NCBI GenBank assembly: GCA_024640955.1
Contig: JAHEDZ010000002.1
Location: forward strand, 62,001 to 126,000
Length of the DNA: 64,000 nt
Source: Oceanospirillaceae bacterium
GTDB taxonomy: Bacteria; Pseudomonadota; Gammaproteobacteria; Pseudomonadales; Balneatricaceae
Direction: 5' to 3'
Numbering within the stretch: the stretch's first letter is position 1; every line of letters starts with the position of its first letter. Positions 57,264 through 64,000 of the stretch are shown here, in pieces. The translations under genes and the position numbers were made by a program. The notes under the pieces were generated by a model. That model searched no databases. It was not told the origin of the DNA and saw only the letters and a program-made list of their open reading frames with translations.

Positions 57264-57535
57264 CGTTATTCCCTTTCTTGTTATTGTCGTCCCAGTCAGA
57301 CACTCTTCGCAGCTGACTGCATACCGCCCTGAGAGTATATCAACCCACCGGCAGTTTCTAGTTAGCTGTTAGTTGGTCGGTGAATATGTCGCTTCTAGGC
57401 AAGGTCAGGACGAGTTTAGAATATTTGGGTGTGATCCGGAATAAAATGGGGGGGGACTGATCCAGTTTTCAGCTCATTTAGGCCAAACCAATTTAGCCAA
57501 AATAACAGTGAAAATAGGGGGCTGACCCCATTAAA

Positions 57536-57567
57536 CAAAGAAGCCCGTACAAGGCGGGCTTCTTTGG
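57536..57567 (-). terminator. Rho-independent terminator downstream of tufB
   Basis: Plus strand AAAGAAGCCCGTACAAGGCGGGCTTCTTT; near-copy of the tufA terminator. Confidence 0.85.
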
Positions 57568-58810
57568 TCGGGAAGTACGCTGCGCGCACATCCCTCCTAC
57601 TTTTTAAGATTATCGATTACTCGATGATCTTAGATACAACACCTGCACCAACGGTACGGCCACCTTCACGGATCGCGAAGCGCAGACCATCTTCCATTGC
57701 GATTGGGTTGATCAGCGTAACATCCATCTTGATGTTATCGCCTGGCATTACCATTTCTACACCTTCTGGCAGCTCTACAGCACCAGTGATGTCAGTTGTA
57801 CGGAAGTAGAACTGTGGACGGTAGCCTTTAAAGAATGGAGTGTGACGACCACCCTCTTCTTTGCTCAGTACGTATACTTCACCTTCGAAACGAGTGTGAG
57901 GCTTGATTGAACCCGGCTTACACAGAACCTGACCACGCTCAACTTCGTCACGCTTAGTACCACGCAGCAGTGCACCAACGTTCTCACCTGCACGACCCTG
58001 GTCAAGCAGCTTACGGAACATCTCAACACCTGTACAAATCGTTTTGGTCGTATCTTTGATACCAACGATCTCGATCTCGTCACCTACGTTGATGATACCG
58101 CGCTCTACACGACCTGTTACTACAGTACCACGACCTGAGATCGAGAATACGTCCTCGATTGGCATCAGGAACGGCAGGTCGACCAGACGCTGTGGCTCAG
58201 GGATGTAAGCATCCAGAGTCTCAACCAGCTTCTTAACGGCAGTCGTACCCATTTCGTTGGCATCTTCACCATTCAGGGCCATCAGCGCAGAACCGGTGAC
58301 GATAGGAGTGTCATCACCTGGGAAGTCGTAAGTATCCAGAAGCTCGCGAACTTCCATCTCAACCAGCTCAAGCAGCTCTTCGTCGTCTACCATGTCAGCT
58401 TTGTTCAGGAATACAACGATGTACGGTACACCAACCTGACGAGACAGCAGGATGTGCTCACGTGTCTGTGGCATTGGGCCGTCAGCTGCAGAACATACCA
58501 GGATAGCGCCGTCCATCTGTGCAGCACCGGTGATCATGTTCTTAACGTAGTCAGCGTGTCCTGGGCAGTCTACGTGTGCGTAGTGACGAGTTGGTGACTC
58601 GTACTCAACGTGAGAAGTGTTGATTGTGATACCGCGCTCACGCTCTTCTGGAGCCTTATCGATACCGTCAAATGCTACGGCTTCACCGCCGTATACTTCT
58701 GCACATACGCGAGTCAGCGCTGCTGTCAAAGTTGTTTTACCGTGGTCAACGTGGCCGATTGTACCTACGTTAACGTGTGGTTTATTACGTTCAAATTGTT
58801 GCTTTGCCAC
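57549..58810. repeat. tuf direct repeat, copy 2 (partner 4831..6092)
   Basis: See copy 1. Confidence 0.9.
57617..58810 (-). CDS. tufB: Elongation factor Tu (copy 2)
   Basis: 397 aa, protein identical to tufA; GTG start. Confidence 0.98.
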   Translation of the reverse strand: MAKQQFERNKPHVNVGTIGHVDHGKTTLTAALTRVCAEVYGGEAVAFDGIDKAPEERERGITINTSHVEYESPTRHYAHVDCPGHADYVKNMITGAAQMDGAILVCSAADGPMPQTREHILLSRQVGVPYIVVFLNKADMVDDEELLELVEMEVRELLDTYDFPGDDTPIVTGSALMALNGEDANEMGTTAVKKLVETLDAYIPEPQRLVDLPFLMPIEDVFSISGRGTVVTGRVERGIINVGDEIEIVGIKDTTKTICTGVEMFRKLLDQGRAGENVGALLRGTKRDEVERGQVLCKPGSIKPHTRFEGEVYVLSKEEGGRHTPFFKGYRPQFYFRTTDITGAVELPEGVEMVMPGDNIKMDVTLINPIAMEDGLRFAIREGGRTVGAGVVSKIIE

Positions 58811-58875
58811 GATTAATATCCTCGGTCAAAAACGAAAAAAGGCAGATATATTGCTACATCTACCCTTCTAAAAAC

Positions 58876-58950
58876 TGGAGCTCATGGGCGGATTTGAACC
58901 GCCGACCTCACCCTTACCAAGGGTGTGCTCTACCCCTGAGCTACATGAGC
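58876..58950 (-). tRNA. tRNA-Thr (GGT)
   Basis: GCTCATGTAGCTCAGGGGTAGAGCACACCCTTGGTAAGGG...CATGAGCTCCA. Confidence 0.95.
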
Positions 58951-59003
58951 GAATCTTGCTTACTTTGCTCTGGCTGATTGCACTCTACGAAAAGAGTCTT
59001 AGC

Positions 59004-59078
59004 TGGAGCGGGTAGCGGGAATCGAACCCGCCTCTTCAGCTTGGAAGGCTGAGGTAATAGCCACTATACCATACCCGC
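59004..59078 (-). tRNA. tRNA-Gly (TCC)
   Basis: GCGGGTATGGTATAGTGGCTATTACCTCAGCCTTCCAAGC...TACCCGCTCCA. Confidence 0.95.
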
Positions 59079-59097
59079 CGAAAGCAGCTGATCAGGA

Positions 59098-59181
59098 TGG
59101 TGGTGGGAGATGGATTCGAACCATCGAAGCTTTCGCGTCGGATTTACAATCCGATCCCTTTGGCCACTCGGGAATCCCACC
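59098..59181 (-). tRNA. tRNA-Tyr (GTA)
   Basis: GGTGGGATTCCCGAGTGGCCAAAGGGATCGGATTGTAAATCCG...CCCACCACCA with long variable arm. Confidence 0.95.
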
Positions 59182-59198
59182 ACAACCTCATCGCTGAA

Positions 59199-59274
<76 letters not shown>

Positions 59275-59297
59275 TCAGCAACGAAGTGGGGCGTATC

Positions 59298-59939
59298 TTA
59301 CTGATCGACCCTAGGCCTTGCAACCCCTTCACAGAGATTTTTTTCAAATTTTACACCGGGCCAGCTATCGGTAATTAGCTGCTTGATTTCACTGCTTATT
59401 TCGTAACCAATTAGGTAGGAAGTACGCACCTCAAAATCACCGGATGCACGCAGCACAGATTTAATCCGCGCCTTCTCTGTAAACTGTTCTGGGAGGCCTG
59501 CCAACATCTGCTGCGCCAGGGCCTCATCAGCATAGTTCCCCAACACCAATGCGCCATCGCGCGTCTCGGGTACCCAGCCAGCACGAGCTAACTCATCAAG
59601 CACCTTAATACGAGCGTCGGCATCGGCCGGCAGCGGGTACTCCACCCGTACTCCATCCTCAATCGGCGGCATCGCTTTATACTCTGAGGCAAAACCCCGC
59701 TCAGCCAGCAACTCTGCCAGACGACTCGCTTCAAACTCATTTGTCAGCGGCAGAAAAACACCACATTCGCGCGGCCGAGCTTCCAAGGTTTCCCCTGGCT
59801 GCAACTCAGATGGCAAGCGCAACACCTTAGGTTTAAAGTCGGGTTGCGACTCGGACTCGGTAAAGTGGTACTTCTGGGCATACCAGAAGAACAGCAGAGA
59901 ATTTGCTAATAGAATGAGTAGAAATACCCAACGCAGCAT
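59298..59939 (-). CDS. SPOR-domain-like membrane-anchored protein
   Basis: 213 aa; N-terminal TM LRWVFLLILLANSLLFFWYA; coaX-adjacent. Confidence 0.6.
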   Translation of the reverse strand: MLRWVFLLILLANSLLFFWYAQKYHFTESESQPDFKPKVLRLPSELQPGETLEARPRECGVFLPLTNEFEASRLAELLAERGFASEYKAMPPIEDGVRVEYPLPADADARIKVLDELARAGWVPETRDGALVLGNYADEALAQQMLAGLPEQFTEKARIKSVLRASGDFEVRTSYLIGYEISSEIKQLITDSWPGVKFEKNLCEGVARPRVDQ

Positions 59940-60679
59940 TAAATAGGTTCCCTCTTCGCTAGACCGAGTCCATCCATAACAAGCTCAGGTAGGTGTTGAT
60001 ACTCTAACCCCTGCGGCAGATAGGCCTGCAGATGTTGCGCATCTCCTCCCGTTATCACCAGCTTAGAACGCCCAGCCGCATCTGCCAACTCAGTCAGCAT
60101 ATCCGCTAACTGCAGCGCCACTCCGCGCAGCACCAGCTCAGCTCCTGAAGCAACACAACCGGCTGTATCCACACCACCTTGTAGCGCATCGCCGGTACTT
60201 AAATCAAAGCGTACGCGAGCGGTCTGGCCGAGAAGCGTGCGCTGCTGCATCTGATAACCCGCCAGTATGGTGCCACCTAGGTAGTGGCCATCTGCCGAGA
60301 TCCGTTCGATATTGATTGCGCTACCGGCATCCACAATCACAGAGGCACAGCCTAATTTATCCCAGGCCGCCAACATCACTAGCCAGCGATCTACGCCCAT
60401 ACGCTCTGGATCGGCATAGGCATTAACGACACCCGCCGCCTCCTTAGTGACGCGGGCAAATTCGGGCGTTACCCCAAAATGAAGTTGCAGGCGGTCCGCT
60501 AGCTGATGATTCAACGAATCGCTGGCGACCGAGCTAATCCAGATCTCATTTATCGCTTGGTACTGCTGTGCCAACCAGGCATCAAGTTCAGCCAGCAGTA
60601 ACTGCCCACCGGAAACCCTCAACGGATTCATCAAGCGCCACTTGAGGAAGGTATTACCCAAATCAAACTCTAAGCGCAT
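59939..60679 (-). CDS. coaX: Type III pantothenate kinase
   Basis: LEFDLGNTFLKWRLM; DAGSAINIE; GGTILAGYQM; adjacent to birA. Confidence 0.9.
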   Translation of the reverse strand: MRLEFDLGNTFLKWRLMNPLRVSGGQLLLAELDAWLAQQYQAINEIWISSVASDSLNHQLADRLQLHFGVTPEFARVTKEAAGVVNAYADPERMGVDRWLVMLAAWDKLGCASVIVDAGSAINIERISADGHYLGGTILAGYQMQQRTLLGQTARVRFDLSTGDALQGGVDTAGCVASGAELVLRGVALQLADMLTELADAAGRSKLVITGGDAQHLQAYLPQGLEYQHLPELVMDGLGLAKREPI

Positions 60680-61647
60680 CAGTTGGCCCGCATACTGATT
60701 TCGCCACCCTGAAACAGCTGCTCGCCTTCATCTGTTTTCAGACGCAAGGCTCCCGTGTGGTCTACACCCAGACAGAGACCATCAATTCGGGAGTTACCCA
60801 AGATCAACTTTACCGGTCTATTCTGATAAGCGTGCGCCGTTTGCCACTCTTGTTGCAGCCCAGCAAAACCTAATTCACTAAATTGTTGCAGCATCTCAAT
60901 AAGGTATTTTGACACAACCGCCAACAGGTCAGTGCGAGTCAAATCCTTGGGCAGACGCCCCTTAAGGTCTGCCCAGGGCTGATCGATCTGCTGCTGAGCT
61001 GTGTCTGGCATCGCAACATTCAATCCAATGCCAATGACAGCGCTACAGTCACCTGATAGATCTCCACCCACCTCTATCAACACACCACCTAGTTTACGGC
61101 TATCCAACAACAGGTCATTTGGCCACTTCAGCTCGACACCCTCTACATGCAAAGCAGAGAGCGCTCGCTTGAGCGCAACACCTACGGCAAGACTCAACCC
61201 TTCAAGCGAGGCGACACCGCCGCTGAAAGGCCAGCTAAGTGAGAAGTAAAGATTTGCACCCAATGGACTAGCCCATGCACGGCCTCGACGACCTCGACCA
61301 CCGCTCTGGTATTCAGCCACAAAAAGCGACCGCTGATGTCCTGTCGAACTGGCACGTTGGGCACTGAGGTTAGTGGATTCACTCATGACACAAAGATCCA
61401 AAAGATCCAACTGGTCAAGCACCCCCAAACCCTCTAGTTGAGCTCTAAGGTGCTCCTCATCAAGAAGGTCCATACCCCCTGTAATGTGGTAGCCACGCCC
61501 GCGCACAGAGTTGATCTCAACGCCGTAGGCCTGCATTTCGCGCACTTGATTCCAGACGGTGGTGCGACTAACACCCAACTGGTTACATAGTTGGGCGCCA
61601 CTGTGAAAGGCTCCATCCGCTAGAAGGCGCAGCAGTTGCAGGTTCAC
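60679..61647 (-). CDS. birA: Biotin--[acetyl-CoA-carboxylase] ligase / biotin operon repressor
   Basis: N-terminal HTH; QSGGRGRRGRAWASPLGANLYFSL; KWPNDLL. Confidence 0.95.
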   Translation of the reverse strand: MNLQLLRLLADGAFHSGAQLCNQLGVSRTTVWNQVREMQAYGVEINSVRGRGYHITGGMDLLDEEHLRAQLEGLGVLDQLDLLDLCVMSESTNLSAQRASSTGHQRSLFVAEYQSGGRGRRGRAWASPLGANLYFSLSWPFSGGVASLEGLSLAVGVALKRALSALHVEGVELKWPNDLLLDSRKLGGVLIEVGGDLSGDCSAVIGIGLNVAMPDTAQQQIDQPWADLKGRLPKDLTRTDLLAVVSKYLIEMLQQFSELGFAGLQQEWQTAHAYQNRPVKLILGNSRIDGLCLGVDHTGALRLKTDEGEQLFQGGEISMRAN

Positions 61648-61649
61648 AC

Positions 61650-62162
61650 TTAGGCGTCCGCTCGATCGTAGACTACAAATGCGTAAGGGTAACGGTTGGG
61701 CTGGTCGCCAGCAGGGTATGACTCGCGCCCCAACTCACGCCACTGGGTGTAATCAACTTCAGGAAACCAGGCATCGCCCTCAGGCTCAGCGTCGACCTCG
61801 GTCATGTAGAGGCGATCAACACGCGATAGCGACTGCTCATAGATCTGAGCTCCGCCGATCACAACGGCCTCCTCTACACCATCAATCAGCGCCTGCGCTT
61901 CACCCAATTCGATCGCCTCGTCCAATGACTTGGCAAGCTTGACTCCCTCTGCGCTCCAGTTTGGATCACGAGTGATTACAATGTTCGTACGCCCCGGCAG
62001 AGGTTTACCGATCGACTCGTAGGTCTTGCGGCCCATAATAATAGGCTTACCCAAAGTCACCTGTTTGAAGTAACGCAGATCCTCCGGCAAATACCAAGGG
62101 AGCCGATTCTCGTTACCGATTACACGATTCTTTCCTTGCGCAACAATCAGTGCCAAACGCAT
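61650..62162 (-). CDS. folA: Dihydrofolate reductase
   Basis: LIVAQGKNRVIGNENRLPWYLPEDLRYFK. Confidence 0.95.
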   Translation of the reverse strand: MRLALIVAQGKNRVIGNENRLPWYLPEDLRYFKQVTLGKPIIMGRKTYESIGKPLPGRTNIVITRDPNWSAEGVKLAKSLDEAIELGEAQALIDGVEEAVVIGGAQIYEQSLSRVDRLYMTEVDAEPEGDAWFPEVDYTQWRELGRESYPAGDQPNRYPYAFVVYDRADA

Positions 62163-62171
62163 GTGGACTCC

Positions 62172-63023
62172 TTAAACCGAGAATGGGTATTGGATAGCAG
62201 GGTGATACTCGTAACCCTCGATCTCAAAGTCATCCATACTGACCCAAGTCTCGAGATCTTCTAGCGAACGAATATCAGGATTAACTTTCAACGTCGGCGG
62301 CGTCAGCGGCTCGCGCTTTAGCTGCACATCACGCATCAACTCCAGCTGATCCTCATAGATATGCGCGTTGACGATCTTGTGATACGCCATACCAGGTTCA
62401 TGCCCGGTAATCTGCGCGACAATCGCGAGCAGAAAATAGACCTGCACCATATTGAAATTCAGACCCAAGGGTACATCACAGCTGCGTTGCGTTGAGTTCA
62501 GATAGAGCTTGCCGCCCAGTAGCGAGAAGTGGTGCGAGTACATACACGGACGCAAGCACCCCATGTGGAATGCACCGGGGTGATAGAAGGTTAGAATCTC
62601 GCCACGGTCATCGCGGCCCGCCTTGAGGTCGTCGATAATCTTGCGCAATAAGTCTATTGAACCGCCATCAGGTTTGGGAAAGTTGCGCGCGACCTTGCCG
62701 TAAATAAAGCCACAGTCATCATCGCCTTTTCGGTGTGGGTTGGACAACCAGTCGACGTTATCGTTAGCATTTGCATCCCAGGTCTTGGTACCCAGAGCAC
62801 GGAAATCTGCGGCGCTATCGTAACCGCGCAGATAGCCAATCATCTCCGCAATCGCCGCCTTATAAAAGCTCTTGCGCGTGGTCACCAACGGAAACTTTCC
62901 GGCTCCCACATTGTACGTCAGGTCGGCATTAATGACGGTTAAGCAGCGTTTGCCGGTGCGCTCGTTATCAACCCAAACACCTTCGTCAACAATGCGCTGA
63001 CAGAGATCGAGATACTGTCTCAT
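62172..63023 (-). CDS. thyA: Thymidylate synthase
   Basis: [26 protein letters not shown]; catalytic [10 protein letters not shown] (atypical spacing, see noticed items); C-terminal [11 protein letters not shown]. Confidence 0.92.
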   Translation of the reverse strand: MRQYLDLCQRIVDEGVWVDNERTGKRCLTVINADLTYNVGAGKFPLVTTRKSFYKAAIAEMIGYLRGYDSAADFRALGTKTWDANANDNVDWLSNPHRKGDDDCGFIYGKVARNFPKPDGGSIDLLRKIIDDLKAGRDDRGEILTFYHPGAFHMGCLRPCMYSHHFSLLGGKLYLNSTQRSCDVPLGLNFNMVQVYFLLAIVAQITGHEPGMAYHKIVNAHIYEDQLELMRDVQLKREPLTPPTLKVNPDIRSLEDLETWVSMDDFEIEGYEYHPAIQYPFSV

Positions 63024-63092
63024 TCAAACATCTTCTCTTAACTTATTTTATAGCAAGGAGGCTAACAGCTTAGCGATTCAGACTCCACTGCA

Positions 63093-63875
63093 TCAGCTAT
63101 TTGAAGCCCTGCGCAGCAGAAGGAAGAAGCCACCTATGATCATTGGTAATGACAGCAACTGCCCCATCGACAGCAGCTCGAAACCTATCAAACCAAGATG
63201 CGCATCTGGCTCACGGAAGAACTCAACAAAGCTACGCGCCAAACCGTAGCCTAGGAGGAACAGACCGGCAACGGCACCCGGTTTACGCGCTTTACCCGAG
63301 TAGAACCAAACGATTGCGAATAGCAGCACACCCTCGAGCAAAGCTTCATAGAGCTGCGATGGATGACGCGCCAACTGATCGGCTGCGCGCGGGAAGATAA
63401 CCCCCCAACTCTGATCGGTCGCACGGCCCCAGAGCTCACCACCGATAAAATTACCCATACGCCCAGCGGCGAGACCCAGCGGCACGAGCGGCGCGACGAA
63501 GTCACCAATCTCAAACAGTGACTTTTGCTGTTTGCGAGCAAACCAGGCGATCACCGCGATAACGCCCAGCAAACCGCCATGGAAGGACATCCCACCCTCC
63601 CAGATCGCAAAGAGCCACAGCGGGTCCGTCAGGAAGTAGTCAAAGTGGTAGAAGAGAACATAGCCCATGCGGCCACCGAGAATGACTCCCATGGCACCAT
63701 AAAAAATCAGGTCAGAGAGCTGCTGCTCGCTCCAACCTGAACCTGGCTGACTCGCCCGGTAACCACCTAAAAACCAAGCCGAGCCGAAAGCGATCAAGTA
63801 CATAATGCCGTACCAGTGAATCTGTAAGGGGCCGATTGCCAGCGCAATAGGATCAACTTCATGGTGCCAGATCAC
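63093..63875 (-). CDS. lgt: Phosphatidylglycerol:prolipoprotein diacylglyceryl transferase
   Basis: GGRMGYVLFYHFDYF; AAGRMGNFIGGELWGR. Confidence 0.96.
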   Translation of the reverse strand: MIWHHEVDPIALAIGPLQIHWYGIMYLIAFGSAWFLGGYRASQPGSGWSEQQLSDLIFYGAMGVILGGRMGYVLFYHFDYFLTDPLWLFAIWEGGMSFHGGLLGVIAVIAWFARKQQKSLFEIGDFVAPLVPLGLAAGRMGNFIGGELWGRATDQSWGVIFPRAADQLARHPSQLYEALLEGVLLFAIVWFYSGKARKPGAVAGLFLLGYGLARSFVEFFREPDAHLGLIGFELLSMGQLLSLPMIIGGFFLLLRRASNS

Positions 63876-63878
63876 GCC

Positions 63879-64000
63879 CTAACCACCCATCAGGTTCAGC
63901 ACAAGAAAACGCACACCGACAATAAAGAGGAAGAGCGCGAACACTTGCTTCAAACGTTTCTGCGGCAAGGTATGCGCTAACTTGGCACCCACCTTAGCAA
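63879..64000 (-). CDS. TauE/SafE-family permease (C-terminal fragment, runs off window)
   Basis: AKVGAKLAHTLPQKRLKQVFALFLFIVGVRFLVLNLMGG*. Confidence 0.7.
   Translation of the reverse strand, partial: AKVGAKLAHTLPQKRLKQVFALFLFIVGVRFLVLNLMGG

Noticed and set aside
57564-57809. 81-aa ORF present identically at 4846-5091 and 57564-57809, as if a duplicated small gene
   Set aside because: It is the antisense of the duplicated tuf 3' region; duplication reflects tuf identity, not a separate gene.
62531-62560. Thymidylate synthase catalytic region reads [33 protein letters not shown], considered as an unusual active site
   Set aside because: Matches a known ThyA variant layout (LxPCxxxxxF and QRSxDxxLG); no basis for novelty from sequence alone.

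Overview
The window is a gammaproteobacterial (probably marine, Oceanospirillales-like; inference) informational 'backbone' locus: S10 operon (rpmC...rpsJ), tufA, fusA, rpsG, rpsL, rpoC, rpoB, rplL, rplJ, rplA, rplK, nusG, secE, tRNA-Trp, tufB, four tRNAs (Thr-GGT, Gly-TCC, Tyr-GTA, Thr-TGT), then a SPOR-like gene, coaX, birA, folA, thyA, lgt and the end of a TauE-like gene. Two accessory catabolic clusters interrupt normally conserved adjacencies. (1) Between fusA and tufA (about 6.4-19.1 kb) lie a form I aerobic CO dehydrogenase operon (coxM-S-L-G-D-E, two XdhC-family genes, a mocA-like gene, and sufS/sufU) and a second, divergent EF-G gene. (2) Between tRNA-Trp and tufB (about 34.8-57.3 kb) lies a DMSP/quaternary-amine-type cluster: a DddP-like M24 protein, a double-CaiB DddD-like CoA-transferase, two uncharacterised proteins (187 and 541 aa), an M19 dipeptidase, two aldehyde dehydrogenases, a Rieske oxygenase, heterotetrameric sarcosine oxidase (soxBDAG), an FAD oxidoreductase, an unlisted 51-aa ORF and a ProVWX/OpuA-type transporter. 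At the nucleotide level I found five tandem near-perfect hairpins between rpoC and rpsL, and several hairpins with a stop codon in or next to the loop (rpoC, rplL, rplJ, rpsL, tufA/tufB, fusA2, dddD-like). The best candidates for something undescribed are the hybrid DMSP/betaine locus with its unknown protein pair, the sufSU-cox linkage, and the stop-codon hairpins and hairpin array. All family calls come from reading the translations; no database search was run.
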